The translations under genes and the position numbers were made by a program. Under the pieces are notes generated by a model, which was given only the letters and a program-made list of their open reading frames with translations, was not told the origin of the DNA and did no database searches. From contig CCNC01000128.1 of the NCBI GenBank assembly GCA_000824845.1, positions 1-64,000 of the forward strand: a stretch of 64,000 nucleotides of DNA, read 5' to 3'. Origin of the DNA: Mesorhizobium sp. ORS 3359 (GTDB taxonomy: Bacteria > Pseudomonadota > Alphaproteobacteria > Rhizobiales > Rhizobiaceae). This document shows, piece by piece, positions 7,077 through 17,156 of this stretch. Each line of letters begins with the position of its first letter. Positions within the stretch are counted from its first letter, which is position 1.

Positions 7077-9008
7077 TTGGACGCGATTGAGCCATTCCTC
7101 TTGAGTGGGGCGGTGAAAGTGACCAAGCGAAAGGCAGTCGATGGGTTGCGGGCTCGTCAAACGAAGTCGCCTCCGCCTGAGCCAGCCACATTAAGGCCGC
7201 CCAGTTTTAGGCAGGTCCAGCTCGCAAAGCTGGCGGACACCGTCCCCGCCGGCAATCGCTGGGTCCACGAGATGAAATATGACGGCTACCGCATTCTCGT
7301 GGCCGTCGGCGGCGAGGAAGCGCGCGCCTATACACGCTCCGGCCTGGACTGGTCCGGCCGATTCCCCTCTATCCTTTTGGAGGCACGCAAGCTCAAGGTT
7401 CGCTCCGCGCTCCTCGATGGCGAGGCGGTTGTCATGGACGCCAAGGGGCGATCGAGCTTCCAGGCGCTCCAGAACGCCTTGAAGGGCAATCCCGCGAGCA
7501 TCGATTTTTATGCGTTCGACCTGCTCGACCTCGACGGCGAAGACCTGACGAGGCTTCCGCTCCTGGAGCGAAAGAAGAAGCTGCAGGAAATCCTGCCAGC
7601 GAAGAGCCCCATCCTTCGCTATTCCGATCATATCCAGGGCCAGGGTGAACAATTGCTGAGCCGCTTCTGCGACGCCGGGCTCGAGGGGGTAATCTCGAAA
7701 TTGGCGGATTCGGACTATGTCGGCGCCCGCGATGGAAGCTGGCTGAAGATCAAATGCATAAAACGCCAGGAATTCGTGATCGTAGGCTGGACGCCGTCGG
7801 ACAAGGATCGCGCGTTTCGATCGCTCATCCTTGGGGTCCATGACGGCGGAAAGCTGCGCTTTGCCGGCAAGGTCGGGACCGGTTTCGATACCGCCGAGAT
7901 GGCGCGGCTCAGGAAGACCATGGCTCCGCTCGAGCAGAAGGCCGCCACGGTCGAAGCACCGCGCGCGGAGGTTCGCGGCGCGCACTGGCTGCGTCCGAAG
8001 CTTGTCGCCGAGATCGCCTATACCGAGATGACCAATGAAGGAACACTGCGCCATCCAAGCTATCTCGGCCTGCGCGAGGACAAGAAGCCGGAAGCCGTTG
8101 CGCTTGAGAGGGCCCAACGTACCGCAACCCTGCCGCCTCCAGCGACAAGCACGATCGCGATCAGCAATCGCGGCCGTGTCATTTACCCCGAATCCAACAT
8201 CACCAAGGGTCAGCTTGCCGATTATTACGCCGACGTCGCCGCGATCATGCTTCCCTGGGCCGGCAGCAGGCCGATCAGCCTTGTCCGCTGTCCGCAGGGT
8301 CGCGCCAAGAAATGCTTCTTCCAGAAGCATGATGCCGGCAGCTTCGGGGAGAAGGTCCATCACGTCGGCATCACTGAAAAGGACGGTCACGAGGAGCCCT
8401 ACCTCTATGTCGACGATGCCGAAGGGCTGATGACCTGTGTCCAGATGGGGACGATCGAGTTCCATGGCTGGGGAGCGCGTATCGAAGACGTCGAGAAGGC
8501 CGACCGCCTGGTGTTTGACCTCGACCCCGATGAAGGGCTGGATTTCGAGGCGGTGCGTGCCGCCGCGTTCCAGTTCCGGGATATTCTGAGATCGCTTGGG
8601 CTGACCACCTTCCCAATGTTGACGGGCGGCAAGGGCGTACATGTGATCGCGCCGCTCACGCCCCTGGCCGAATGGCCCGAGGTGAAAGCCTTCGCCTCCG
8701 GGCTCGCCCAGGCGGTCGCCCAGACCGATCCCTCTCACTTCACGGCCGTATTGTCGAAGGCGAAACGGAAGGGGCGGATCTTTGTCGACTACCTGCGCAA
8801 CCAGCGCGGTGCGACCGCGATCATGCCGTACAGCGCGAGGTCCCGACCGGGCGCTCCGGTCGCCGCGCCCATCACCTGGGCGGAAATGAAGACGATTGAT
8901 GCACCCTCGCATTTCCACGTCGGCGATGCTGGTGAATTGAAGAAACGCGCAGCCAGCAAATTCCTGGCGGGATGGGGTCGAGCCGACCAATTTTTGCCAG
9001 ATCTGTAG
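7077..9008 (+). CDS. ligD: LigD-like ATP-dependent DNA ligase-polymerase lacking the phosphoesterase domain
   Basis: Up to 643 residues. Residues about 45-330 are the ligase domain, with the adenylated lysine in HEMKYDGYRI (K67), the motif DGEAVVMD, and GLEGVISK. Residues about 355-640 are the LigD polymerase/primase domain, with KKCFFQKH and the catalytic FDLDPDEGLDF. Canonical rhizobial LigD also has an N-terminal phosphoesterase (HxDxRLE) domain; none is visible here or in 6800-7076. The frame opens at TTG 7077, but GTG at 7113 or 7119 is as plausible. It would repair double-strand breaks with Ku; no ku gene is in the window. Confidence 0.88.
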   Translation: MDAIEPFLLSGAVKVTKRKAVDGLRARQTKSPPPEPATLRPPSFRQVQLAKLADTVPAGNRWVHEMKYDGYRILVAVGGEEARAYTRSGLDWSGRFPSILLEARKLKVRSALLDGEAVVMDAKGRSSFQALQNALKGNPASIDFYAFDLLDLDGEDLTRLPLLERKKKLQEILPAKSPILRYSDHIQGQGEQLLSRFCDAGLEGVISKLADSDYVGARDGSWLKIKCIKRQEFVIVGWTPSDKDRAFRSLILGVHDGGKLRFAGKVGTGFDTAEMARLRKTMAPLEQKAATVEAPRAEVRGAHWLRPKLVAEIAYTEMTNEGTLRHPSYLGLREDKKPEAVALERAQRTATLPPPATSTIAISNRGRVIYPESNITKGQLADYYADVAAIMLPWAGSRPISLVRCPQGRAKKCFFQKHDAGSFGEKVHHVGITEKDGHEEPYLYVDDAEGLMTCVQMGTIEFHGWGARIEDVEKADRLVFDLDPDEGLDFEAVRAAAFQFRDILRSLGLTTFPMLTGGKGVHVIAPLTPLAEWPEVKAFASGLAQAVAQTDPSHFTAVLSKAKRKGRIFVDYLRNQRGATAIMPYSARSRPGAPVAAPITWAEMKTIDAPSHFHVGDAGELKKRAASKFLAGWGRADQFLPDL

Positions 9009-9097
9009 CCCGCTCCGCGATTGGCAGCAAGACTGGACTAGGGCTTCGCTACCTGGCCTGAATGGAACCTGCCAGGATTGGCCCATTTGCCTCGACC

Positions 9098-9330
9098 ATG
9101 GCAAAAGATCCGCGGACAGTCGCCAGCCTGCTCAGGGAATACGCACGTCGCTGCGCGGAGACAATCCCTAACGCACCAAGGCCTACCTGCGCGCGGCCGA
9201 TAGTTTGGCTGCACTGCCATCAACTCCGGAAATCTTCCAAATAGCCGATGATGCAGGCGCCGTAATCGACATCGACTCTGCGAAGCGTCGAGCAACTATT
9301 GGCCATCAAACTGAATTCGGTTCAAGCTGA
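9098..9330 (+). pseudogene. Decayed N-terminus of a PolX-type DNA polymerase
   Basis: From the ATG at 9098 the frame reads MAKDPRTVASLLREYARR, the typical start of PolX (PHP-type family X polymerase) in rhizobia. It then frameshifts; LRGDNP and TKAYLRAADSLAALPSTPEI, the expected continuation, lie in other frames, interrupted by TAA. The helix-hairpin-helix, polymerase and PHP domains are absent. Rhizobial PolX genes often sit beside ligD, as here. Confidence 0.6.
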
Positions 9331-9704
9331 AGCCATTCTGGGCGCAAGCCCTTACGCTATTGGAGTTGCGCGGCTCCCCGATTTTCGACGTGAAACGATA
9401 GCGGGCTACAAGCGGGCAGAGCTCGAGATCCGCACGCCCCTATGACTCAGGCCGCTAGGCTGCTTAGCTACTGTTGTCCTGAATTTAGCTCGACCGGTTA
9501 GGCGGCCTATCGCACAAGCCGGAGCGCAGGTCACCGGATTGCCATTCGTTCTCTGCAGTGCGGAGGATGAAGCATTTCTTCGACACGGGCTCATCAGGAC
9601 TTGGTCCATCCCGCTCAGTGATTTCTGTGGAACATGCTCACCGCGCGTCGGTTATGGACGCCCTGGAGGCGAAAGGCGGTTTCGGTGCCGGCGATGAGCT
9701 TGTA
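9331..9704. other. Spacer between PolX remnant and cyoA
   Basis: I see no convincing gene here. The cyoA frame is open from 9558, but its first 49 codons do not resemble CyoA. Confidence 0.4.
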
Positions 9705-10649
9705 GTGCCCATTTCTTGTCAGCTCAAGCGAGTGTCCCTTTGTGTGCCGGCGACAGTGGGTCTGTCCGGTTGCGCGGGAGGCGTGCTCGATCCGCAGGGG
9801 CCGATCGGCGCTGGCAATCGCATCATACTTCTGAACTCGCTTGCCGTGATGCTGGTCATCGTCATCCCGACATTGATCGCACTCCTGGCGTTTGCCTGGA
9901 CGTTCCGCTCCACCAACCGCAGGGCGCATTACAATCCGGAATTCACCTATTCCGGCCGGATCGAGCTGATCGTCTGGTCGATACCGACGCTTACCATCCT
10001 CTTCCTCGGCGGACTGATCTATTACGGATCCTACCATCTCGATCCGCGCCGGCCGATCGAGTCCGGCCAGCGGCCTTTGGATGTCCAGGTGGTGGCACTC
10101 GACTGGAAGTGGCTGTTCCTCTACCCGGATCAAGGGGTCGGAACGGTCAACCAGCTGGTGATCCCGGCCGGCGTTCCAGTGCATTTCAGACTGACCTCCG
10201 CCAGCGTGATGAACACCTTCTTCGTGCCGCAGCTCGGCAGCATGGTCTATGTCATGAACGGCATGCAGACCGAATTGCATTTGCAGGCCGACCATCAAGG
10301 CGACTATTTCGGCCTGTCGGCGCATTTCAGTGGCGACGGTTTCTCCGACATGAACTTCCGCGTGCGGGCGGTCTCGGCAGACGCATTCGCCAGCTGGGCT
10401 TCGTCCCTGCATGGAAACGGAATTCTGGACGCAAATGCCTATCGCGCGCTTGCCCGCCAGAGCATCAACATGCCGCCAGTCTTCTTTGGTCAGGTCGATC
10501 CGGATCTCTTCAATAAGGTACTGCGCCAGACGCTGCCGCCCGGACCGGGACCGGCCGAAAAGGCGGCCGGAGAGCCGCAGGTGAGCCCGAGGGCCGAGCC
10601 GAAAGCGGCGTCACCGGCCGAGGCAAACCAGCCCAAAAAGGGAGGGTGA
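9705..10649 (+). CDS. cyoA: Cytochrome o ubiquinol oxidase subunit II
   Basis: 314 residues from a proposed GTG at 9705. A lipoprotein-type signal ends in LSGC, followed by [12 protein letters not shown] as in CyoA. Two membrane helices follow ([20 protein letters not shown] and the one around [20 protein letters not shown]), then a periplasmic cupredoxin domain ([19 protein letters not shown]). The CuA ligands of cytochrome c oxidases are absent, as expected for a quinol oxidase. The C-terminus is Pro/Ala/Lys-rich. The start is uncertain because no strong ribosome binding site was found. It is the first gene of cyoABCD. Confidence 0.88.
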   Translation: MPISCQLKRVSLCVPATVGLSGCAGGVLDPQGPIGAGNRIILLNSLAVMLVIVIPTLIALLAFAWTFRSTNRRAHYNPEFTYSGRIELIVWSIPTLTILFLGGLIYYGSYHLDPRRPIESGQRPLDVQVVALDWKWLFLYPDQGVGTVNQLVIPAGVPVHFRLTSASVMNTFFVPQLGSMVYVMNGMQTELHLQADHQGDYFGLSAHFSGDGFSDMNFRVRAVSADAFASWASSLHGNGILDANAYRALARQSINMPPVFFGQVDPDLFNKVLRQTLPPGPGPAEKAAGEPQVSPRAEPKAASPAEANQPKKGG

Positions 10650-10651
10650 AG

Positions 10652-12655
10652 ATGCTCGGCAAACTCGACTGGTCGGCCATTCCCTTCGACCAGCCCATCC
10701 CGCTCGGCGCAGCCCTGGTCGTCTTTCTGGCGGCTGCCGCGGTGCTGATATGGATAACGGTGAAGGGCTATTGGCCTTACCTTTGGGGCGAGTGGATTAC
10801 GTCGGTCGATCACAAGCGCATCGGCGTCATGTACATCGTTCTGGCTGCACTGATGCTTCTGCGCGGCTTCGTCGATGCGATCATGATGCGCACCCAGCAG
10901 GCGCTCGCCATTCACGGGCCTGGCTACCTGCCACCGGAGCATTACGACCAGATCTTCTCCGCTCACGGCACTATCATGATCTTCTTCGCAGCGATGCCTT
11001 TCGTCATCGGGCTGATGAATTTCGCCGTGCCGCTGCAGCTTGGCATCCGCGACGTTGCTTTCCCGACGTTGAACTCGGTGAGCTTCTGGCTGACGGCGAC
11101 CGGCGCGCTGCTCGTCAACATTTCGCTCGTTGTCGGCGAGTTCGCCCGCACCGGCTGGCTGCCTTACGCGCCGCTGTCGGAAATGACCTACTCGCCCGGC
11201 GTCGGGGTCGATTATTATCTCTGGTCGATCCAGATCTCCGGCGTCGGAACGCTGCTCACCGGCGTCAACCTGGTAACGACCATTCTCAAGATGCGCGCAC
11301 CGGGCATGGGCTATCTGCGCATGCCGATGTTCTGCTGGACCTCGCTCGCCTCCAGCCTGCTGATCGTTGCGGCCTTCCCCATCCTGACCGCGACGCTCGC
11401 CATGCTGACGCTCGACCGCTATCTCGGATTTCACTTCTTCACCAACGAAGCCGGCGGCAACCAGATGATGTTCGTCAATCTCATCTGGGCCTGGGGGCAT
11501 CCGGAAGTCTACATCCTCGTGCTGCCCGCCTTCGGCGTCTTCTCGGAGATCTTCTCGACCTTCTCATCGAAAGCTCTGTTCGGCTATCGCTCGATGGTGG
11601 CGGCCACGATGTTCATCTGCATCGTCTCCTTCACGGTGTGGCTGCATCATTTCTTCACCATGGGCGCCGGCGCCGACGTCAACACGGCCTTCGGCATCGC
11701 GACCTCCGTCATTGCGGTCGGCACCGGCGTCAAGATCTACAACTGGCTCTTCACCATGTATGGCGGACGCGTGCGCTTCGACACGCCGATGCTATGGGCG
11801 CTGGGCTTTGTCACCACCTTCACCGTTGGCGGCATGACGGGGGTTCTGCTTGCCGTGCCGCCGGCCGACTTCATACTGCACAATTCGCTTTTCCTTGTGG
11901 CGCATTTCCACAACGTCATCATCTCGGGCGTGCTGTTCGGCGCCTTCGCCGGCTTTACCTACTGGTTCCCAAAGGCGTTCGGCTTCCGCCTGCACGAGGG
12001 CTGGGGGAAGGCAGCGTTCTGGGTCACGCTTGCCGGCTACATGCTCGTCTTTGTGCCGCTCTATGTCGTCGGCCTTCTCGGCATGACCCGCCGGCTCCAG
12101 CACATCGACATGGACCTGTGGACGCCGTGGCTGATGGTGGCGGCCTTCGGCATTGCGGTGATGATAGCCGGCGCCGCATGCCAGATCACGCAGCTGGTCG
12201 TTTCGATCAGGCACCGCGATACGCTGCGCGATGAAACCGGTGACCCCTGGGACGGCCGTTCCCTGGAATGGTCGACCCCCTCGCCGCCGCCCGTGTTCAA
12301 CTATGCGCGTTTGCCGCATGTCGACGACGAGGAGCCATACTGGACCACCAAACAGAGGGCTGCCGAAGAGCAGGTGCCGCAACCCAAGGAGGACTACAAG
12401 CCGATCGAGATGCCGCGTAACAGCCCTACGGGTTTCGTCACCGCTTTCTTCAGCACGCTGATCGGTTTCGCGCTGATCTGGCACATCTGGTGGCTGGCCA
12501 TCGTCGGCTTCCTGGGCGCCTACGTCACTTTCGTCGTGTTCGCATGGCGCGAGCACGGCGATTACGAGATCCCCGCCGAAGAGGTCGAGCGCATCGATCG
12601 CGCCAGCCGGGCGGCGCGAGATGCCTGGATGCGCAGGCGGGAGCGGCCGGCATGA
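10652..12655 (+). CDS. cyoB: Cytochrome o ubiquinol oxidase subunit I
   Basis: 667 residues, standard for CyoB. It contains the haem-copper core: [30 protein letters not shown] (haem ligand His), [17 protein letters not shown] with the CuB His and cross-linked Tyr, [10 protein letters not shown] (CuB His pair) and LVAHFHNVI (haem ligands). ATG 10652 is preferred over GTG 10646 because GGAGGG lies 5 bases upstream and the product then starts [13 protein letters not shown]. It is translationally coupled to cyoA. The enzyme oxidises ubiquinol, reduces oxygen to water and pumps protons. Confidence 0.95.
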   Translation: MLGKLDWSAIPFDQPIPLGAALVVFLAAAAVLIWITVKGYWPYLWGEWITSVDHKRIGVMYIVLAALMLLRGFVDAIMMRTQQALAIHGPGYLPPEHYDQIFSAHGTIMIFFAAMPFVIGLMNFAVPLQLGIRDVAFPTLNSVSFWLTATGALLVNISLVVGEFARTGWLPYAPLSEMTYSPGVGVDYYLWSIQISGVGTLLTGVNLVTTILKMRAPGMGYLRMPMFCWTSLASSLLIVAAFPILTATLAMLTLDRYLGFHFFTNEAGGNQMMFVNLIWAWGHPEVYILVLPAFGVFSEIFSTFSSKALFGYRSMVAATMFICIVSFTVWLHHFFTMGAGADVNTAFGIATSVIAVGTGVKIYNWLFTMYGGRVRFDTPMLWALGFVTTFTVGGMTGVLLAVPPADFILHNSLFLVAHFHNVIISGVLFGAFAGFTYWFPKAFGFRLHEGWGKAAFWVTLAGYMLVFVPLYVVGLLGMTRRLQHIDMDLWTPWLMVAAFGIAVMIAGAACQITQLVVSIRHRDTLRDETGDPWDGRSLEWSTPSPPPVFNYARLPHVDDEEPYWTTKQRAAEEQVPQPKEDYKPIEMPRNSPTGFVTAFFSTLIGFALIWHIWWLAIVGFLGAYVTFVVFAWREHGDYEIPAEEVERIDRASRAARDAWMRRRERPA

Positions 12656-13320
12656 GCGATATCACGGCCGGCAGCGCGCCACGCGACCCCTATCGGCTTG
12701 GGCGCAGCCACGGCCACGGCTTGCTCTCGGCGACCGGCCATGGCGAAGGGGGCCCGGCCTCGAAATTCGTCACCGTGGCCTACGGATTTTGGATTTTCCT
12801 CTTGTCCGACATCATCATGTTCTCGGCTTTCTTTGCCGCTTACGCTGTGCTTTCCAAGGCTACGGCCGACGGACCGACAGGCAAGGACCTGTTCGACCTC
12901 ACCCGTGTCGCGGCGCAGACGGGTCTGCTGCTCACCTCGAGCTTCACCGGCGGCCTCGCAATGCTCGCGACGCATCGACGATCGATGACGGCCGCGCAAT
13001 TTTGGCTACTCGTCACCGGCCTGCTCGGCGCGGCCTTTCTGATCCTGGAAGTGCAGGAGTTCGCAACGATGGTGAACGAGCAGGCCGGTCCGTCGCGCAG
13101 CGCCTTCCTTTCCGCCTTTTTCGCCCTCGTCGGCTGCCACGGCACCCATGTCGGGCTCGGCCTGCTCTGGCTCGGCACAATGATGGCGCAGCTTTGGGTG
13201 AAGGGGTTCCGGCCAGAGATCTTGCGCCGGGTGCATTGCTTCAGCCTGTTCTGGCATGCGCTGGACATCATCTGGGTCGCCATCTTCACGCTGGTCTACC
13301 TCCTGGGAGCATCATCATGA
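12652..13320 (+). CDS. cyoC: Cytochrome o ubiquinol oxidase subunit III
   Basis: 222 residues with five predicted membrane helices. Conserved segments include [36 protein letters not shown] and [20 protein letters not shown], all typical of subunit III. The ATG overlaps the cyoB stop as ATGA, indicating translational coupling. An N-terminal His/Gly-rich segment ([18 protein letters not shown]) precedes the first helix. Confidence 0.93.
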   Translation: MSDITAGSAPRDPYRLGRSHGHGLLSATGHGEGGPASKFVTVAYGFWIFLLSDIIMFSAFFAAYAVLSKATADGPTGKDLFDLTRVAAQTGLLLTSSFTGGLAMLATHRRSMTAAQFWLLVTGLLGAAFLILEVQEFATMVNEQAGPSRSAFLSAFFALVGCHGTHVGLGLLWLGTMMAQLWVKGFRPEILRRVHCFSLFWHALDIIWVAIFTLVYLLGASS

Positions 13321-13727
13321 GCGACACGGAACAGCAGAGAGACGATGTTCTCGATCATCGCGACGCCGCCCCAGGCGAAGAGCGCATCGAGGAGCACGAA
13401 CCGGCAGGAGGGCTTGCGGGATACCTGCTCGGTTTCGGCCTGGCGATCCTGTTGACCGTCGCTTCCTTCCTGGCTGCCCAGACCGGCCTGATCTATCAGC
13501 CGGCGGTGATCTCAGCCCTGACGGTGCTCGCCATTGCGCAAATGGGCGTGCACCTCGTCTTCTTCCTGCACCTCACCACGGGACCCGACAACACCAACAA
13601 TGTCCTCGCCCTCGCTTTTGGCGTTCTCATTGTCTTCCTTGTCGTGCTCGGTTCCGTTTGGATCATGAGCCATCTCGACCAGAACATGGCTTCGATGAGT
13701 GCCCACCAGGCCAAAATGATACCGTAG
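13317..13727 (+). CDS. cyoD: Cytochrome o ubiquinol oxidase subunit IV
   Basis: 136 residues with three membrane helices (LAGYLLGFGLAILLTVASFL, AVISALTVLAIAQMGVHLVF and NVLALAFGVLIVFLVVLGSV) and the conserved QMGVHLVFFLHL motif of CyoD. An acidic N-terminal tail of about 30 residues precedes them. ATGA overlap with cyoC completes the operon. No haem o synthase (cyoE) follows, so haem farnesylation would rely on a gene elsewhere. Confidence 0.92.
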   Translation: MSDTEQQRDDVLDHRDAAPGEERIEEHEPAGGLAGYLLGFGLAILLTVASFLAAQTGLIYQPAVISALTVLAIAQMGVHLVFFLHLTTGPDNTNNVLALAFGVLIVFLVVLGSVWIMSHLDQNMASMSAHQAKMIP

Positions 13728-13973
13728 GTCCCCCCACGGCAGTTGGCGCTGCGTCTCCCCTGAACGGAACGTTCGGACGTCATATCGTGGGGCCTTCCTG
13801 AGTTGCGGTCTGGCCCAAGTGGTGGGCCCGCTGTGTAGTACGGCCGGAGAAGCCGCTTCAAATCTTCTCGGCGCTGGAACTTCCCGACCGGAAGGAGGTT
13901 TGGCTGCGAAGGGACGCGGAGGCGAATCTGGACTGCGCTGCCGCAGGCGGGAAGCCTCGCACAGGAGACGGCC

Positions 13974-14438
13974 ATGAAACACCAGACACTTGAAGAACTG
14001 AATGGGGTCGCGGAAGTCGAACCATCGTTTCCTGCCATGGCGCGGACTCAGCGCTTGGAACATTGGGCCATGCTGCTCGAGCAAAACCCCGAGCGGTGCC
14101 TTGCCGCCTTCCCGGGGACGGAATACATGATCTTGGACGCGCGCCACAAAGCACAATGCCTAGGATCCGCGCTCAGCATCGCTTCTGCCGATCCTGTGTT
14201 GCGCGCGCAAGGTTTGAAGGACGACACGTATGGCGAAGCGAAGCGCTTCTTCGAGCTGGCGGATTGGCAGCTGCACGCCATCGTTTGCCACTGCCATGTG
14301 GGCGGCACAATGAAAGCCGGATGGGCTGCCGTTCAAGTTCGTTCTGCCATCGGCAAAGAGAGCAAGCTTTTCAGCAAGCTTCGCGAGGCAGTTGCGGGCT
14401 GGCCCCTATTGCGCATCTTAGCGCATTTGCGGGAGTGA
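13974..14438 (+). CDS. Conserved hypothetical protein
   Basis: 154 residues with a good site (CAGGAGACGGCC) before the ATG. It starts MKHQTLEELNGVAEVEPSF and contains LEQNPERCLAAFPGTEYM and CHCHVGGTMKAGWAAVQVR. It is soluble, with no family I can name. It lies 246 bases after cyoD and may be independently expressed. Confidence 0.6.
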   Translation: MKHQTLEELNGVAEVEPSFPAMARTQRLEHWAMLLEQNPERCLAAFPGTEYMILDARHKAQCLGSALSIASADPVLRAQGLKDDTYGEAKRFFELADWQLHAIVCHCHVGGTMKAGWAAVQVRSAIGKESKLFSKLREAVAGWPLLRILAHLRE

Positions 14439-14508
14439 AGCCCCGCGGCAGCCGAATCGCAGTGACCGGACGATTTCAAAGACGGAACTGCTGGTCTGAA
14501 TGCGCAAG

Positions 14509-14549
14509 ACGGGCGGCGCCTATCAACTCAATGTCGCCCGTTCGCTTTT
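14509..14549 (+). terminator. Possible intrinsic terminator
   Basis: ACGGGCG (14509-14515) pairs with CGCCCGT (14535-14541), followed by TCGCTTTT. The loop is long (19 bases). It lies between the forward hypothetical gene and the reverse trb operon. Confidence 0.4.
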
Positions 14550-14693
14550 GAGCCCCGCCAACGGCCCCCAATCCTGCCTAGCACGTGCATAGTGTTTCCC
14601 GGCAAGTGGCGAGCCTGCCTAGTCGAACCTAGACGATCGCGGCTTCTCATTGCCCTCCTGCCCTATCAACAAGGCGCCGGCGCCGGACCCCGG

Positions 14694-14957
14694 TCAGTCG
14701 GCATCCGGATCTGGTGCCTGCGGATCGAGCCTGATCCAAGCCTGCTCCTTCTTTGCTTTGGCAAAGCCGCGGTCCGTCGCGATGAAGCGTTCAAGCATGG
14801 GCGCGATCAAGCGCGAAGGACTGGCAGGTGGCTGCCCGGTCTCGCGGCCAAGGATCTCTCCATATTTCACCAGATCGCGATGCAGGGACATCGGCAGTTC
14901 CACGGCGATCTTGACCGGCTTGTCGTCGACGATCACTGCGAGTTTCAACTTGGCCAT
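14694..14957 (-). CDS. DUF2274 protein at the end of the trb operon
   Basis: 87 residues from the ATG at 14957, which overlaps the trbI stop region. MAKLKLAVIVDDKPVKIAVE and VELPMSLHRDLVKYGEIL match DUF2274, a ribbon-helix-helix-like family habitually encoded after trbI. It is probably a small DNA-binding protein co-transcribed with the mating-pair genes. No precise role is known to me. Confidence 0.85.
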   Translation of the reverse strand: MAKLKLAVIVDDKPVKIAVELPMSLHRDLVKYGEILGRETGQPPASPSRLIAPMLERFIATDRGFAKAKKEQAWIRLDPQAPDPDAD

Positions 14958-14958
14958 G

Positions 14959-16095
14959 TCAGCCTCCATATGGTTCAAGCGCAAGGTCGCGGGTGACGAG
15001 GACGCGAACGGGAAATCCCGGCCGGATGATAAGCGTGGGCGCTATGGCGAGCTGCCGTTGAACGACCTGCTGACCTACCTGGCTTACGCTATCGGAGGCG
15101 CCGCTGCGCAGAGCACGCACGATATCGCTGTCTTGATCGGAGGAACCGGCCTGCGCGCCAACACTCAGAACGGTCGACAACGCCGCAGCCTTGAAAAGCT
15201 CGCCCCAGTGATAATCGACGCCGTCCTCCAGCCCAGCGTAGCCTTCCGCGTCCGCGCCTGGCTGCCGTTCCAGAACGATAGAGCGTCCGTCGGGAAAGAT
15301 CAGCCTGTTCCAGACAAGCAGCACGCGACGTTGGCCCGGACCAATTCCGCTGTCGTATTGCCCGATAACACGAGTGCCTTGCGGGATGAGCAGGAAGCGG
15401 CCGGTGGGACTGTCATAGATATTTTCGGTTACCTGGGCGCTGATCTGGCCGGGCAGATCGGACCGGATGCCCGTGATGAGCGCGGCTGGGATCACGGCAC
15501 CGGCCTGAAGCACGTATGACGAGGCCGGAGGCATGATCCGATCCGGAGCAACGGTACGGCGGTCAGCGGCCGCGTTCAGGAAGGAAAGTTGGCGGTACTG
15601 TGCGTTCGGCTGAGCGTCCTGAATGGGAAGCCCGTTGCCACCGGGGGCGGACGTTTCGGCGGTCCTGGCATCTCCCGGCGCGGTCTGGAAGAAGACGCGC
15701 GAGGTTCTGGCCGCTTCATCCTCGGCCCGCCGGCGCTGCTCGGCTTCGTCGATCGCAGGGCTTGTGATGGACGGCGGCACGACGGTCTGTCCCTTGTTTT
15801 GGGCGTCGAGGATCGGCCTGCCGAGATCGCCAGGCAGCGGCGGCCCAAGGACCGGCCCGGTATAGTCGCGCGGAAGCCCTGTCAGTCCATCGGCGGGCGG
15901 CCGATTGGAGGTTGGGTAGAGCTCCTCGCCCTGCTTGAATTTGTCAGCGTCCTGGAAAGCGTAAATCAGCGCGCCGCCGATACTGAGCGAGGCGGCGAAG
16001 CCGATGCCTGCGAGCATCTTTCGCGACAGACGCATCACGCGCGGCGGGTCGGCGCGAAGCCGCATGCGTTCGACCGTAATATCCTTCTCGTTCAT
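14959..16095 (-). CDS. trbI: TrbI, VirB10-like transfer channel protein
   Basis: 378 residues. A short cytoplasmic N-terminus and one membrane helix near residues 27-46 (MLAGIGFAASLSIGGALIYA) precede a proline-rich periplasmic stretch. The C-terminal TrbI/VirB10 domain has IPAALITGIRSDLPGQISAQ, RFLLIPQGTRVIGQYDSG and the tail of the antenna domain. It spans both membranes and links inner-membrane ATPases to the outer-membrane ring. The ATG overlaps the trbG stop (ATGA). Confidence 0.95.
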   Translation of the reverse strand: MNEKDITVERMRLRADPPRVMRLSRKMLAGIGFAASLSIGGALIYAFQDADKFKQGEELYPTSNRPPADGLTGLPRDYTGPVLGPPLPGDLGRPILDAQNKGQTVVPPSITSPAIDEAEQRRRAEDEAARTSRVFFQTAPGDARTAETSAPGGNGLPIQDAQPNAQYRQLSFLNAAADRRTVAPDRIMPPASSYVLQAGAVIPAALITGIRSDLPGQISAQVTENIYDSPTGRFLLIPQGTRVIGQYDSGIGPGQRRVLLVWNRLIFPDGRSIVLERQPGADAEGYAGLEDGVDYHWGELFKAAALSTVLSVGAQAGSSDQDSDIVRALRSGASDSVSQVGQQVVQRQLAIAPTLIIRPGFPVRVLVTRDLALEPYGG

Positions 16096-17156
16096 GGCTG
16101 CAGCGCTCCCCTTTGCGTTGCGTTCGCAGCCTTTGACGCGGCTAAATTACCTGGCCTGCGCCAAAATCCATCGGTTCTTCCCCCATCGATACGGACGATC
16201 CTTACCGTCTGCTGCCGCTTGCCGGCGCCAAGACGCAGTTCGGCCGCGCCGAAAAGGCGGTCGACGATCAGCACGTTTTGCCAAACGCGGCTGTTGGTGA
16301 TCTCAGCCTCGCCGTCCGGACCGATTACAAAAATCGGCGGCATCTCGCCTTGCACAATGCCCGGGGGAAAAACGACGTACACCCTACGGCCATCGTCGAA
16401 GGCACTCACCGGCTTCCAGGGCGGGGTGTCGCCGGCAAGGCCGTAGCGATAGTTGCGCACAGTGAAGTCCGGGATGACTGGCGTTGTGGCGACTGCCTGC
16501 ACGAGCCCTTCCTTCGGAGAAGGATAGGACCACGCAACGGCGGGCATGTATGGCTTCGCCCCTGACCGCAACTCAAGCATATAGCTGCGCCGGTCTGTGG
16601 CGATGATGAGGTTCGTCGTGATGTCGGCCCGTGAGGGTTTCACCAGGACGTGGACGCGTCGGGCAATGCCAGATCCGCTCTCGGTGTCGCCGATGATCCA
16701 GCGCGCGGTATCACCGGCCGCGATCGGCCCCTCTCCCGTCAAGCTTTCGCCGGGCTCAAGCGCGATGTCCGTTACCTGGCCAGGCGCGGCGTAGACCTGG
16801 TAGAGCGCTCCTTCGCTCCAAGGGTAGATCTGGATGGCGTTGTAGTAGCCCTCGCGGCGCGGTTCCACACGCGCCGCGGCGTTTGCGTTCTCGACGCGCG
16901 CGGCCGGCGTTCCGGCGCTGGCGCCGCCCCGCGCGGGATGCCAGCCTGGTGGCACGCGAAGCGGCTTCGGCCTTTGGTCTGCCGCGGCGGCCGGAGCCGG
17001 CGGCAACGGCGGAACAGAGGAATCGTAGCTGATCTTCGGGGGCTTCTTCAGCGGCATGGCGCAGCTCGCGAGCAGCGTCGTTCCCGAGACCAGCATCGCC
17101 GAGACTAGGTATCTTGCAGGAAGCGTAGCGACGACAAGACGTAAGGTCTGGCTCAT
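16092..17156 (-). CDS. trbG: TrbG, VirB9-like outer-membrane ring protein
   Basis: 354 residues from the ATG at 17156, which overlaps the trbF stop. A lipoprotein-type signal contains LLASCAMP. A linker rich in Pro, Ala and Arg follows, then the VirB9/CagX-like domain with YPWSEGALYQVYAAPGQVTD and RRVYVVFPPGI. It works with TrbI and the short lipoprotein in the core complex. The frame is open further upstream, but that extension overlaps trbF. Confidence 0.93.
   Translation of the reverse strand: MSQTLRLVVATLPARYLVSAMLVSGTTLLASCAMPLKKPPKISYDSSVPPLPPAPAAAADQRPKPLRVPPGWHPARGGASAGTPAARVENANAAARVEPRREGYYNAIQIYPWSEGALYQVYAAPGQVTDIALEPGESLTGEGPIAAGDTARWIIGDTESGSGIARRVHVLVKPSRADITTNLIIATDRRSYMLELRSGAKPYMPAVAWSYPSPKEGLVQAVATTPVIPDFTVRNYRYGLAGDTPPWKPVSAFDDGRRVYVVFPPGIVQGEMPPIFVIGPDGEAEITNSRVWQNVLIVDRLFGAAELRLGAGKRQQTVRIVRIDGGRTDGFWRRPGNLAASKAANATQRGALQP

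Noticed and set aside
7191..9104. Reverse 637-codon open frame opposite the LigD-like gene
   Set aside because: It mirrors a gene with unmistakable ligase and polymerase motifs and has no recognisable protein features.
10490..12556. Long reverse frames opposite cyoB
   Set aside because: CyoB carries all haem and copper ligands; the reverse frames are His/Asp/Arg-rich shadows.
13728..13973. Palindrome GAACGTTC and flanking repeats after cyoD considered as an attachment site
   Set aside because: No tRNA end, no matching second copy seen and no integrase nearby.
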